Positions 55,711-62,398 of a DNA stretch of 64,000 bases are shown here, piece by piece. This DNA comes from Monoplex corrugatus. Its lineage: Eukaryota; Mollusca; Gastropoda; Littorinimorpha; Ranellidae. Location of the stretch: assembly GCA_030674185.1 (NCBI GenBank), contig CM060315.1:88569915-88633914 (forward strand), in the 5' to 3' direction. The notes beneath the pieces are model-generated. The model made no database searches. It worked only from the letters and a program-made list of their open reading frames with translations, and had not been told where the DNA came from. The position numbers were made by a program, and so were the translations under genes. Within the stretch, counting starts at the first letter, position 1. Every line of letters starts with the position of its first letter.

Positions 55711-57283
55711 CTGTTACTCAGCAAAACAAAGACTGTGTCTAGCGAAACATTCTTACTGTTTTGTCCTCCCTGAACAACCAGCCGCTCTGTGCACGTGAGA
55801 AAGTGATGCTTTTGGTGGACATCTGTGCCGACAGGATGTCGCTGCCCATCAAGATGTTTACCTCCTCTTCTAGACATACATCGCTCTCCTGGAACACATG
55901 CCACACATATATATACACTGTCAATCAGTTGTTACCAACAAAAACCTCATAATTAACTTATTCATGACACAGTGTTGCTGCCCATCTAGATAAACACTTC
56001 CTTTTCCAGGCATACATCGCTCTCCTGAAATACACACCACACACGCACACCGTTAATCAATTGTCATCAAAAAAAGATCCCATGATTAACTTATTCATGA
56101 CACGGTGTTGCTGCCCATGAAGACGAAAACTTCCTCTTCCCTGCTGCTTCGTCCAGTGGGAGAAAAGGGGGTTCTTTCAGCATAAACTGTATCCCCACCT
56201 TCTGGAAATTCTTCTCCCACTAGACGAAGCCGCAGGGAAGTTTCAGTCTTTTTCTCCTAATTCTGTATTTGGTTTGTGTGTTTGTGGTCTTACATTCACG
56301 CTTGACAAAGACCAGTTGGCCGAACATTTGTGCCTGTCTTGTCATGTTGTATTAAATATGTGTTCTGATTCTATTTTCGTGTTTTCCTGATTCCTGTTTG
56401 CTTAAAGTGGGCAGTCACACTTGTTTTGGATTCAGTGACTATGAAGTTATTGTTCCTGGACACCAATCACGTCCACCATGTTTGTTGTCTTTGTGGATGC
56501 ACACGTGTGGTGGAAGGGAGAAGAATGGCAGAATGGTTCAGATGTTCGCCTGCCAATAACTAAACTTGAGGTTCCAGGGTTCGCTTCCTGTAGAGGCCTC
56601 AACTTTTCTCCTCAGTTTGACTGGAAAATCGAACTGAACATCTAGTCCTTCAGAAGGGGACAAAAAACAAGTTGGACCTGTGTGCCTTTTGCTGGGCACG
56701 CTAAAGATCCCACGGCAGTTGAAAATCGTGAAGAGCAGGGCATTGCCCGGCTGCCTTGGTATTAAACATTAGAGAGGCAGGTTGATTTCCTAGGTCCCAC
56801 CCCTTGAAGACCAATTAGCCTTCTTGCCTTTCTGAAGTCTTGGTTACAAAACAAAGTGAATATGAATATGAATTTGAAGTGAGGGTTAGGGATAGACGCC
56901 GCCCTTGTGGTGCTGGCCTCGGGAAAAGTTGAGGTCTCTGCCACCTCACTCCCCTACGACCCCATGGTTATGGAACTATCTCGGTAAGACCTCAGGACCT
57001 GGCCAGGCAAGAAGGTTAACTGGTCTTCAAGGGGTGGGACCTGTGTTTTATTATCCAAAGCAGCCGGGTAATGCCTTGTTCTTTACAATTTTCAACTGCC
57101 ATGTGATCTTTAGCGTGAGCAGCCAGAAGGCACACGGATCCGACTCATTTTTGTCAGACCCATTTTTCGTCCCCTTCCGAAGGACTAGACGTTCATTTCA
57201 ATTTTCCAGATCTTGAGTTCATTGTTCTGTCAAACAAACTAATCAGCCTGCTTCAATGGATAAGAAAAGAGAACCTCGCCCCA

Positions 57284-57314
<31 letters not shown>

Positions 57315-57582
57315 AGCACCAACCAACCAAAAACAAATAAAAAAAAATCCAAACCAAGAACAAATGACACAGCAGACATGCTGGGTCTCCTCTGGTGGGG
57401 GCCTTATGACAGCTTGACATCTTTGGCTCCCCATGGACTTTCTGGCACAAGAGCTTCAACTGAATGAACCTGGGGTGTTGATGAGGTTTTGTGAAGCGGG
57501 ATGAGCGGCGTGAGATAAAAGCTATTGAGGTGGCACAAAAGTTGGGACAGCAAGATAAAAACAACAATTTTGAAGCACACAC

Positions 57583-57614
<32 letters not shown>

Positions 57615-60600
57615 ACATACACACACAAACAAACACATACACACACACATCAACCCACACACAAAACTTTAACCCTTTGACTCCCGTACCCTATCCATCA
57701 GCTGCAGGAAGCTGGTGAATAGGGTGCGGGAATCAAAGGGTTATGTTTTTGCTTTGCCAGTATGATTGAGAATGAAGGATGCTGGTGGAAAACCTACAGG
57801 AGTCAAATGGTTAAAAAAGCACACACAACACACACAAAACCCCTTAAAAGCATACATACAAACCACAACCACCCACCACCACCACTCCGGCACCAATACA
57901 CACACACACACAAACTCTTTCCCCATCCATCCACGGACTCTGCCCTACCTTCTCAAGAGAAGAGCACAGTACCTCATATCTTATCCTCTGGTAAACACCT
58001 AATCTGTTGTCCAGCACAGTGAGGGACTGCTGTGGTCTTTCGCTGCCGTTAAATATAAAGGAGATGTCGCCCCGCTCCCAGTGCATGTCATTGAAATCCA
58101 CCAGTGTGGTGTCTAGCCTGAAGCAGGAAAAGGCAAAGAAGGAAAAGTACTATGAGGACTGAAACAAGATGGTCAAGCCAGCATGATACTCTCCCTTTAC
58201 TTGCAAAAATTATGACAGGAATCAAGAGTCACTATGACCTCGAGAACCATCAGACGAAACAAAACATGACATGAAGCGATGACCATAGCAGACACAACAG
58301 TGAAAACATTTAAAATATCATAATGGCTACCTGGCTGAACCTGGCTCTCAGTTACAAAAAAGCTACTTACTGCGTAGCTTTCATTGGCGATCCGGCCGAC
58401 TTCTTCAGCGCAACTGCTGGGTTGAGAACTGGCTTCAGTGCGCACCGCTGTGAGTGAACTCACGACAGTGCGACTGAATAAGTGAGGAGTACACCGATGG
58501 CAGGTTGTTTTGGCCCCCGTCACAGTTGAGGGTGGGGTTCCTTGCGGCGATGTAAACTGCCTCCTTTACTCCCCTCTGGAACCATCTTGCTTCTTTGTCG
58601 AGAACTTGCACACTGTCCTTTTTAAAGTGGTGTTGGGTGTGGGTCAGATGTTCTCCCACTGGAGAGGACTCACGATTGTGTTCTTTTAAAATATCGTCAG
58701 AAGTTTCTGAGAAAACGCTGTTCAAATAACCATTCTGACAAACTGCTCATTTCAGGCTTTTTTCCAGTGTGCATGATATTGACCTCGTAGTTTCCAAACT
58801 TATGTATTAGTGATTCCTTAATGATCCACACCTTTGACCCAAATTCGGTAAAGATCTATCCAGAAACAGCCGAGAAAATCTTAACATTTTGGTCACAGTC
58901 AGACGGACAGACAGACAGACAGACAGAAAGACACAACAGACAGACACACATACACAGACTGTCAGACAGACAGACATCCTTTGTGGGTCTTTTACTTTTC
59001 ACTTATTTCCTTCGCTTGTACCATGAGGTGTTGTGGGGAGATATAGGCTGCGTTAGTGGCAAGGCGGGTGGCTTCGGTAAGCGACATGTACGTGCCCAAT
59101 ATTTCTGCCACTGTCATGTTAGCACACAGCCTTGGTCTCTCTCTGGTTCTGGTGCCAGAATATCTGGAATTACATGCATGCTGGGCTGACTGGCTGGGGG
59201 CATCCATGTAACGTGTCCAAACACTTTATTTGCTGCCTTTCTATGTGATGTAGGATGGGTGTTACTCCTATCATTGTTTTGTCTCATTTCTGACCTTCGT
59301 TGGCTGCTCTCTCAATTCAATTTGATATTGTCAGTGACCATGTCTGGCACTGGTATGTGAGAGTTGGGATGAAGAATGGCAAAAATGGTTCAGACGTTTG
59401 CCTGCCAATAACTGAACTCGAGGTTCCAGGATTCGCTCCTTGTTGAGGCCTCAACTTTTCTCATCAGTTTGACCGGAAAATCGAACTGAATGTCTAGTCT
59501 TTTGGAAGCAGATAAAAACAAGTCGGACCCGTGTGCCTTCTGGCTGTGCATGCTAAAGATCCCATGACAGTTGAAAATTGTGAAGAGCTGGGCATTGCCC
59601 GACTGCCTTGGTATAAAACATTGGAGAGATAGGTTATTTCCCAGGTCCCACCCCTTGAAGACCAATTAGCCTTCTTGCCTTTCTGAAGTCTTGTAACATG
59701 TCCAAACCACTTTATTTGCTGCCTTTCTACATGATATAGGACTGGTGTTACTCCTACTGTTTCTCTGATCGTCTCATTTCTGACCTTGTCTCTTGGAATA
59801 TTGTTGGCCGCTTTCCTGAGACATTTCAATTTGCAGGCTACTAATGTCCTTTTGAGTGATATGATCAGTGACCATGTCTGGCACTGGTATGTAAGAGTTG
59901 GAATGAAGATAGCACTGGTTGATTTTCCTTTGGTGCTCATGGGGATGCCTGGATGCCACAGAAGAGGTGCTAGTTGGTAGCTAACAGCGTGTGCTTTCTG
60001 GCAGCGTGTTCCAATTTCTCTTTCCATTTTCAGTAATAATACTATCTAGATATTTGCACTCATACATACTTCGTGTGAGACATAATAAAATCATAACCTG
60101 AGTATACCTGCATAGATCCTTTATTGATATTGTTGTTTAAAGCCCAGCGTAGAGCCATATCAGGGCTATAACCGCTTCAAAACATACAAAACGTCAACAG
60201 GAAAAAAGAAAGAAAAAAAAAGAAAATTGAGCACACATATCAGTGCATTCATGCGCATTATCTAAGGACATACCCCCGGCGTTGACCACTCCGTCCAATT
60301 TATAGCACAGGGGGTTTAAAAGCACATTGATACAAATTTAAGCATACCTAAGGATACTAAAACATAAAAACCGGCATAAATGACCTAAAATTGATTTCGC
60401 ATATCTCACCTCCCTAAAGCCAAAAAGGCATCCAATACATGTACCCAATTATCAATCCTAAGAAAAGGTATGTAAGACTTTATCCAAAACATAGAGGTGA
60501 ATGGACCAGTAAAGCAGAAAATGATAGGAAAAAATGACAGTAAGCAAAAGAACAAGGCAGAAACAAAAAGACTGCCAGAAAAGGAAATTTCTAGCACAGA

Positions 60601-61053
60601 ATTTCCAGAAGGTGGGGATGCCATTTATACTGAAAGTGCCCCCAGCATTCCCATGCGTGGGGGGGTGATGGGAGTTAAAGGCCCTGAAACACATCTGGGG
60701 TACTGTACAGAGGCTGACTCGGAACAGACAGAAGCATGGAACTATCATTGCTGCCCCACACAGCAATGGCACAATGGGCCTAAGTAAAGCTGTATTCCAA
60801 TATATACAAAAATACAATATGTACTTTTCTACTAATGACGAACAATGGATGCCTGTTAAATAAAAAAGTTCCAGACAAGGTCAATGATTTACAAAAAGCA
60901 CCCAAAACACAGAAAAACAGATCATTTAACAAAAACACATCATTATCCCCACAGACATCAAAGCAAGCAACAAACACAAGCTTTACCTTATACAGGAATC
61001 CTTCTTGTAGATTTTGCACACGTCTGAAGGCAACATTCGAGACACAAGCGGTA
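40856..61053 (-). CDS. ANKRD13C: ANKRD13C orthologue, 3' nine exons (partial gene)
   Basis: Exons in transcript order: 61053-60987, 58117-57973, 55888-55757, 55297-55230, 53404-53317, 49213-49064, 46560-46532, 41675-41575, 40989-40856. All junctions are GT/AG and the phases join without a break, giving about 303 residues plus stop. The protein segment is the GPCR-chaperone domain of the ANKRD13 family. It reads from PLVSRMLPSDVCKIYKK through ITFSRAQSGWLFREDKT and VTWEEYIAAPPGTPP to IPVFPTITAKVTF and EDAGRFPDL. ANKRD13C is known in mammals as an ER-associated cytosolic protein that regulates biogenesis and exit of some GPCRs. Paralogues A, B and D carry C-terminal ubiquitin-interacting motifs; here translation stops at RFPDL, which favours 13C. 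The ankyrin-repeat exons lie beyond 64000. Confidence 0.93.
41031..41204. mobile_element. Palindromic TTAA MITE in the last ANKRD13C intron
   Basis: TTAA at 41027-41030 and 41205-41208. The left end is diverged (GCCTTTGATTCCCGCAC). Inner palindrome with AGCTTCCTTTTGGAAGCT at its centre. Confidence 0.85.
41262..41360 (-). mobile_element. LINE 3' tail fragment
   Basis: Minus-strand CACTATATAATGCTTCATTA followed by an ATT/GTT tract, similar in layout to the GCGCTATATAAAT(AAT)n tails at 172-230 and 7296-7340 but diverged. Confidence 0.45.
41480..41570. repeat. CA-rich microsatellite next to a splice donor
   Basis: ACAC tract with CAGACGCACACCC interruptions, ending about 10 bp from the donor of the exon at 41575. 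Confidence 0.85.
41575..41675 (-). CDS. ANKRD13C: ANKRD13C exon (LLDVLEVVAPFKQF)
   Basis: 101 nt. Acceptor GTCCACAG, donor G|GTCAGG. Encodes LLDVLEVVAPFKQFQKLRDF and MTTKLPTGFPVKI, a conserved part of the ANKRD13 domain. The Ile codon at its start is split AT|A with the 29-nt exon. A 45/50-bp minisatellite begins about 10 bp upstream of the acceptor. Confidence 0.95.
41684..44600. repeat. 45/50-bp minisatellite, about 62 copies, abutting a splice acceptor
   Basis: The unit is ACATCAATCAGTCCTCCACA, CCATCAGTATGGCTGTAG and TGTACAG. 50-bp units add CTAG or TGTAG. The array is very homogeneous, so expansion is recent. It fills most of the 4.86-kb intron and reaches to within about 10 bp of the AG of the next exon. 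Open frames in it are artefacts. Confidence 0.96.
44703..44885. mobile_element. Palindromic TTAA MITE
   Basis: TTAA at 44699-44702 and 44886-44889. The inner arms are more diverged (GTGCATGAAGTGGATGGG), so inner pairing is weaker than in other copies. Confidence 0.83.
45060..45145 (+). mobile_element. tRNA-like SINE head preceding the 41-bp array
   Basis: GGTGGTTATAGGACACGGA (A-box region) and CATGTTCGATCCTTG (B-box region), then TTCAGCCTGGTGGGTATAGG, which is the founder unit of the array that follows. It resembles the S5 SINE body (CACCTGGTGGGTAAAGG). Confidence 0.55.
45130..46070. repeat. 41-bp minisatellite, about 23 copies, SINE-derived
   Basis: TTCAGCCTGGTGGGTACAGG plus TTGGAGATGATCCTGCATGAC. 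Truncated 31-bp variants occur on the right. The first units next to the SINE head are the most diverged, as expected if that end is ancestral. Confidence 0.93.
46135..46202. repeat. (CA)n microsatellite
   Basis: Uninterrupted CA run. Confidence 0.95.
46290..46405. repeat. (GA)n microsatellite
   Basis: GA/GGGA tract, purine-only on the plus strand, about 130 bp from the 29-nt exon donor. Confidence 0.95.
46532..46560 (-). CDS. ANKRD13C: ANKRD13C microexon-like 29-nt exon
   Basis: Acceptor TTTGTTTCAG, donor AT|GTGAGTTG. Encodes SEDFPMTVE and two bases of the next codon. The joined product ATVAM-SEDFPMTVEI-LLDVL preserves the family order, which fixes this very short exon. Confidence 0.92.
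46808..46983. mobile_element. TTAA MITE
   Basis: Left TTAA at 46804-46807; right end degraded to AAGGGCTAAA. Inner palindrome shortened (CTTCCAGGTCCAGGGTGAGG). Confidence 0.8.
47092..47312 (+). pseudogene. RTE-like LINE ORF2 C-terminus with (GAT)n tail
   Basis: Open on the plus strand: LVTMGKLEGKRAPDRPREKI, LDGLAEWLKTRRVEEMLEAT and DKDRWKSMIAKAMRQA, then a GAT tract. This is the best-preserved of four copies of this terminus in the window. It is 5'-truncated. Confidence 0.75.
47335..47510. mobile_element. Family K fragment
   Basis: TTGCTTATAGCCCAGCCGAC to CATTAACCTTGCAAATCTAA, the same truncated form as at 13195-13445. The AATGCAATTGAAGAAAAACA unit near its end was amplified at 13332. Confidence 0.6.
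47642..47702. repeat. (GAA)n microsatellite
   Basis: GAA run with terminal AAA changes. Confidence 0.95.
47811..48150 (+). mobile_element. tRNA-derived SINE family S2, copy 1
   Basis: GTGTAGTGGTTAGCACAACA (A box) and TTGTGGGTTTGAATCTC (B box), then a ~250-bp body with CCTTCAAAAATCATTGCAGG, GAGTCTCATCCACTTTATGG and CGGTTGACACCAGAATG. It ends with TTCTTTGGCCATTAAGGTGG. Aligns along its length with 50694-51112. Confidence 0.8.
48177..49038. mobile_element. TTAA MITE split by a second TTAA element
   Basis: The left MITE remnant (48177-48206, ending CAACTGCAAAAAC) and the right MITE part (48898-49038, starting CCCTTTGACTCCC) are separated by the element 48211-48893 at the MITE's internal TTAA. 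The right terminal TTAA is at 49039-49042, only 21 bp from the donor of the exon at 49064. Confidence 0.75.
48211..48893. mobile_element. piggyBac-like non-autonomous element, nested in a MITE
   Basis: Flanked by TTAA at 48207-48210 and 48894-48897. The ends CCCCTTCGCTGCC and AGCACTGAACGGG are imperfect inverted repeats resembling the ends of the element at 51574-52998. The right part has the palindrome CCGACCGAATATTCGGTC. A minus-strand frame starting MADGLASTPSVGQIQ (48628) runs about 110 codons with no recognised domain and could be a transposase N-terminal relic. Confidence 0.65.
49064..49213 (-). CDS. ANKRD13C: ANKRD13C exon (VTWEEYI)
   Basis: 150 nt, phase 0 at both ends. Acceptor TATCTTCAG, donor ATG|GTGAGA. 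Encodes VERRQSVTPPERPQVTWEEY, IAAPPGTPPCLARPMIAKES and SKAFKATVAM. Flanked closely on both sides by MITEs. Confidence 0.95.
49280..49441. mobile_element. TTAA MITE truncated by an S1 retroposon
   Basis: Left end GACCCTTTGACTCCCAC (TTAA changed to TTGA). The right part stops at TATGCAGGATGCTG, where the S1 sequence begins. Confidence 0.75.
49442..49715 (-). mobile_element. S1 tRNA-headed retroposon, 3'-truncated
   Basis: On the minus strand it starts with a tRNA-like head (AATGGGTTCAGACGTTCGCC near 49700, B-box region GGTTCTAGGGTTCGC near 49650). It then has CGACTTTTCTCCTCAG, the CCTTCTGGCTGCAC block and CCTTGGTATAAAAC. Same order as 56520-56850. Confidence 0.75.
49855..50450 (+). pseudogene. 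LINE RT C-terminal relic
   Basis: Plus-strand frames give QKMLQLHNFWKDRHMPNGLK, VRLLKCLIWPVTIYGCEAWT, RRIEAAEMWFYRRPLHVKWT, then after a frame break KNTDLMATTFQGK, GRPPISYI and a DRATYMEMAA end. This matches the layout of RTE/craniofacial-protein-like LINE ORF2 C-termini. Broken by stops near 50178. Confidence 0.75.
50452..50571. mobile_element. TTAA MITE, 5'-truncated
   Basis: Starts within the arm (GTCCACCAACTGC). Right TTAA at 50572-50575. It abuts the LINE relic. Confidence 0.75.
50694..51112 (+). mobile_element. tRNA-derived SINE family S2, copy 2
   Basis: GTGTAGTGTTAACGCAATGG (A-box region) and TTGTGGGTTCGAATCCCC (perfect B box). The body matches 47811-48150 to the shared TTCTCTGGCCATTAAAGTGG end. 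The interior near 51010-51060 is longer, with ATC repeats. Confidence 0.82.
51574..52998 (+). mobile_element. piggyBac-like element with deleted transposase core
   Basis: TTAA at 51570-51573 and 52999-53002. Terminal inverted repeats CCTGTTCAGTGCC and GGCACTGAACAAG differ at one position. Length 1425 bp. Composition and the partial transposase are described under 51797-52421. The catalytic DDD core is absent, so it is non-autonomous. Confidence 0.85.
51797..52421 (+). pseudogene. piggyBac transposase N-terminal remnant, frameshifted
   Basis: Frame 1 (51797-52348) starts MKCSKMATQPSTSQ and has a TTREAVQMILEHDDDRED-type acidic N-terminus, SSESDGEMGH and an Arg-rich KTRRRRGRGE run. Frame shift near 52280 leads to DFLGNPGLKVGTRDTRY and FFKLFLTDELTDLFELGF*. 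That is the conserved entry to the piggyBac transposase domain (GNPGL... FF.LF.TDEL). The catalytic part that should follow is missing. Confidence 0.75.
53045..53265 (-). pseudogene. LINE ORF2 C-terminal relic
   Basis: Minus strand MATNRSEWRQAIHKGTEAYE, NERRSNQMEKRSAIKA and CSIECPVYGRLCTSDLAW. This resembles the terminal RSEWR... segment plus a degenerate Cys/His finger found at the ends of some LINE ORF2 proteins. Short and broken; moderate certainty. Confidence 0.5.
53317..53404 (-). CDS. ANKRD13C: ANKRD13C exon (REHLTPEDV)
   Basis: 88 nt. Acceptor TGTGACAG, donor ACT|GTAAGTATT (strong consensus). Encodes (R)REHLTPEDVQKNKALMEN and IGRGSFEQNQT. The Arg codon is split AG|A with the previous exon. 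Confidence 0.95.
53563..53742 (+). mobile_element. Diverged DIRS 5' terminus (solo fragment)
   Basis: ATAAACATACTTACCATGAC, TGCATCTCTATAGCGATAGG, GAGGCAGCCATCTTGAT and TACAGCTAAGTATTCAT follow the same order and spacing as the 5' end of the DIRS element read from 39365 leftward. There the landmarks are CATACTATACCGTGGC, GGCAGCCATCTTCCAG and GCAGCTAAGTATTT. The middle differs, so it is a related but distinct family. No ORF follows. Confidence 0.65.
53743..53945 (-). mobile_element. LINE 3' tail-like segment
   Basis: Minus-strand GCGCTTTATAAATGTCGTTA tail, analogous to GCGCTATATAAAT tails elsewhere, preceded by possible 3' UTR. It directly follows the DIRS fragment. Confidence 0.5.
53948..54240. 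repeat. (CA)n microsatellite with ~95-bp tandem repeat
   Basis: CA run at 53958-54030, then two copies of a block (GAAAAGATGCTGA, CACTCAGACTGGTGAAAGAC / GAGCTAGGGTACACTTAAGA) each ending in another CA run. Confidence 0.9.
54272..54350 (-). mobile_element. S1 retroposon fragment
   Basis: CAAGACTTCAGAAAGGCAAG and GGACCTGGGAAATAAATCTC match the distal part of S1 copies (compare 22145-22215). Confidence 0.55.
54385..54748. repeat. (TG)n / (TATG)n microsatellite block
   Basis: TATG tracts surrounding a pure TG run at 54523-54588. Confidence 0.95.
55000..55184. mobile_element. Palindromic TTAA MITE close to a splice donor
   Basis: TTAA at 54996-54999 and 55185-55188. The right end lies 41 bp from the donor of the exon at 55230. 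Confidence 0.86.
55230..55297 (-). CDS. ANKRD13C: ANKRD13C exon (RADFYYVNGLI)
   Basis: 68 nt. Acceptor GTGTGCAG, donor AAG|GTGAGCC. Encodes EMVGEFRADFYYVNGLILQS and KKR. The acceptor's upstream tract on the minus strand is a (TG)n repeat rather than a normal polypyrimidine tract. Confidence 0.94.
55298..55385. repeat. (CA)n microsatellite at a splice acceptor
   Basis: CA-rich tract beginning at the acceptor CTG of the exon at 55230-55297. Confidence 0.9.
55540..55708. repeat. (CT)n-(CA)n microsatellite
   Basis: CT run (55540-55565) then about 140 bp of CA with C insertions, within the 459-bp intron. Confidence 0.95.
55757..55888 (-). CDS. ANKRD13C: ANKRD13C exon (STKSITFSRAQSGWLF)
   Basis: 132 nt, phase 0 at both ends. 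Acceptor GTGTTCCAG, donor ACA|GTAAGAATG. Encodes ESDVCLEEEVNILMGSDI, LSAQMSTKSITFSRAQSGWL and FREDKT, the most diagnostic segment of the family. Its 5' half is tandemly duplicated upstream. Confidence 0.96.
55841..56150 (-). repeat. Tandem duplication of an exon 5' half plus acceptor
   Basis: GCTGCCCAT-containing blocks start at 55841 (real exon), 55977 and 56110, giving a period of about 133-136. Copy 2 keeps the acceptor (TTTCAG before GAGAGCGATG at 56024) and begins ESDVCLEKEVFI, but then has an in-frame TAG and no donor. Copy 3 lacks the acceptor. Copies 2 and 3 are dead pseudo-exon pieces. Confidence 0.85.
56140..56430 (+). mobile_element. Third copy of the 17.7-kb inverted-repeat unit
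   Basis: CGCAGGGAAGTTTCAGTC, TTTTTCTCCTAATTCTG, CGCTTGACAAAGACCAGTTG and GCCTGTCTTGTCATGTTG align with the right arm at 17985-18200. It is single here. Possible Penelope-like terminal repeat; no ORF. Confidence 0.6.
56520..57004 (+). mobile_element. S1 tRNA-headed retroposon, most complete copy
   Basis: Head: ATGGCAGAATGGTTCAGATG (A-box region, close to TRGCNNAGYGG) and GGTTCCAGGGTTCGCTTCC (B-box region). Body: CTCAGTTTGACTGG, CACGCTAAAGATCCCACGGC, AGACCAATTAGCCTTCTTGC, then AACTTTAAG-less distal block with GTTGAGGTCTCTGCCACCTC and TTATGGAACTATCTCGG. It is cut off by the opposite-strand copy that starts at about 57005. Confidence 0.75.
57005..57220 (-). mobile_element. S1 retroposon fragment, opposite strand
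   Basis: AAGAAGGTTAACTGGTCTTC, ATGTGATCTTTAGCGTGAGC and CCGAAGGACTAGACGTTC, the reverse of the 56640-56850 segment. Together with the preceding copy it forms an inverted pair. Confidence 0.7.
57673..57810. mobile_element. TTAA MITE, shortened
   Basis: TTAA at 57669-57672 and 57811-57814. One side of the inner palindrome is missing. It lies about 160 bp from the donor of the exon at 57973. Confidence 0.83.
57973..58117 (-). CDS. ANKRD13C: ANKRD13C exon (LDTTLVDFNDM)
   Basis: 145 nt. Acceptor GCTTCAG, donor GAG|GTACTG. Encodes (R)LDTTLVDFNDMHWERGDI, SFIFNGSERPQQSLTVLDN and RLGVYQRIRYE. Phase 2-in, 0-out; joins the 67-nt exon through a split AG|G Arg codon. Confidence 0.95.
58372..58745 (-). 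pseudogene. Penelope-like element GIY-YIG domain relic
   Basis: Minus strand NSVFSETSDDILKEHNRESS, PVGEHLTHTQHHFKKDSVQV, LDKEARWFQRGVKEAVYIAA and RNPTLNCDGGQNNLPSVYSS. This matches the C-terminal GIY-YIG part of Penelope-like element proteins (VGEHL...H, RW..RGVKEA.YI, PTLN.DGG). It is followed by CAGTTGCGCTGAAGAAGTCG-type 3' sequence. The RT part is absent. Assignment is by pattern. Confidence 0.7.
58895..58980. repeat. (GACA)n simple sequence
   Basis: CAGACAGACAGA runs following an AAAGATCTATCCAGAAACAG block, a layout common at dispersed repeat ends. Confidence 0.75.
58990..60030 (-). pseudogene. LINE RT C-terminal relic, internally duplicated, interrupted by S1
   Basis: Minus strand (60027-59700) gives STSAIFIPTLTYQCQTWSL, LKCLRKAANNIPRDKVRNE, TIRETVGVTPVLYHVERQQ and IKWFGHVTRLQ, the classic C-terminal RT region of some LINEs. 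The 59215-59345 stretch is a diverged second copy of 59693-59885. Between them lies an S1 retroposon. Further C-terminal sequence (MDAPSQSAQHACNSRYSG) lies at 58992-59207. Confidence 0.65.
59377..59692 (+). mobile_element. S1 retroposon inside a LINE relic
   Basis: GGCAAAAATGGTTCAGACG head, GGTTCCAGGATTCGCTCC B-box region, body ending CCTTTCTGAAGTCTTG at 59692. Same strand as 56520. Confidence 0.75.
60120..60790 (-). mobile_element. Family K retroposon, near full length (empty MITE site)
   Basis: TTGTTGTTTAAAGCCCAGCG (TTAA 60137-60140 uninterrupted), CCCGGCGTTGACCACTCCG, AAAAAGGCATCCAATACATG, AGAATTTCCAGAAGGTGGGG and CCCCAGCATTCCCATGCG. Parallel to 25978-26560 for most of its length. Confidence 0.75.
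60987..61053 (-). CDS. ANKRD13C: ANKRD13C exon (PLVSRMLPSDVCKIYKK)
   Basis: 67 nt. Acceptor TTGTTCCAG, donor AAG|GTAAAGC. Encodes PLVSRMLPSDVCKIYKKDSC and I plus two bases. First exon of the gene visible in the window; it starts with the last two bases of a codon whose first base lies in an exon beyond 64000. Confidence 0.93.
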
Positions 61054-61150
61054 CTGGAACAATGGCAAGAAAAGAACAACAATCAGTAACAGTGTAACAT
61101 CTACACCTCCCTTCACCTTCCCTGTGAAAACAAAGCATGACTTGCCTTAA

Positions 61151-61304
61151 CCCTTTGACTCCCGCACCCTGTCTACCAGCATCTTGCTTTGTCAACCACG
61201 TTAGCAAAGCAAAAACAACTTCCTGCAGGAAGCTGGTGGATAGGGTGAGGGAATCAAAGGGTTAAGCTTTTGCAGTAGGTGGATAAGGTGTAGGAGTCAA
61301 GGGG
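61151..61304. mobile_element. TTAA MITE
   Basis: TTAA at 61147-61150 and 61305-61308. Inner left arm partly deleted (AAAACAACTTCCTGCAGG). Confidence 0.84.
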
Positions 61305-61454
61305 TTAATCAAAACACTTTCACTAACATAACCACCAATCAGCAACTATAACAGAGTATGCAGTACACATAAACACATACGACTCAATCATGCCAGTTGT
61401 TTTCCGTCAGCTGTCTGGATCATAGTGGATGGCTGGTTTCTGGACATGTATTAA

Positions 61455-61632
61455 CCCTTGGACTCCCAAACCACCAACTGTGAAAACTTAACCCTTGGAC
61501 TCCCTCATCCTATCCACCAACTTTTTGCAGGAAACTGGTGGATAGGGTGAGGGAGTCAAAGGGTAAGTTCTTGCTTTGCTAGCTTGATTGACAATGCAGG
61601 ATACTGGTGGACTGGGTGTGGGTCAAAGGGTA
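61455..61632. mobile_element. TTAA MITE
   Basis: Left TTAA at 61451-61454; right end changed to GGTCAAAGGGTAAA. Inner palindrome retained. Confidence 0.78.
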
Positions 61633-61844
61633 AAACTGTGAGGTCCTGAAGTTCTAAGATCTGAGGCGTGCTTGCAAAAGCAGTAGTAAAAGAGATAACA
61701 GTGGTTTAGGAGAGAACAGCCACGCACATAAGTACATACTGATATTGAAGTTTCCAGAAGAAGAGGAAGAAAGACCCATCCCTTTCATGTGAGTTCACTG
61801 GAGGAAACCTCTGCCTGTGACTCATAGATTTTTCCTGTGTATAA

Positions 61845-62205
61845 AGTCTCTGTCTGTCTGTCTGTCTGTCTGACTCAGATTTTTCCATTGTATAAAGCTT
61901 CTGTCTGTCTCTCTGACTCAGATTTTTTTTTGGGGGGTGGGTGGGTAAAAAGTCTCCGTCTGTCTCTCTCTGACTCAGATTTTTTCTTTGTATCAGGTGT
62001 CTGTCTGTCTGACTGACTGTTTATCTCTCTGTCTGTTTGTCTGTCTCTCTCTCTCAATCTCTCTGACACATAGATTTTTCTTTTGTGCAATGTCTCTGTC
62101 TGTCTCTCTCTCTCTGACTCATAGATTTTCTTTGTATAAGTCTCTGTCTCTCATCTATCTGTCTGTCTGTCCCTCTCTCACTCTGTCTGTCTGTCTGTCC
62201 CTCAA
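61845..62205. repeat. CTGT-rich repeat with GACTCAGATTTTTC units
   Basis: Alternating CTGTCTGT tracts and TGACTCAGATTTTT units spaced by about 55-70 bp. Low-complexity frames only. Confidence 0.85.
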
Positions 62206-62272
62206 TGGGTGTGGTTGTGAAGTGAGTACATGTGGAACTTCCAATGGAAGGGGCTGGATCTAGTCCACCTGG

Positions 62273-62398
62273 TCCTTTGACTCCCTGCACACTATCCATC
62301 AACTGCAAAATCCTAACCCTTTGACTCCCTCATCCTTTCCACCAGGAGTCAATGGGTTATGATTTTGCTTTGCTAGCATGGTTGACATGTGGACAGGG
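62273..62398. mobile_element. TTAA MITE truncated by S1
   Basis: CCTTTGACTCCCTGCACAC to GTTGACATGTGGACAGGG, then S1 sequence begins. The TTAA ends are lost. Confidence 0.7.
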
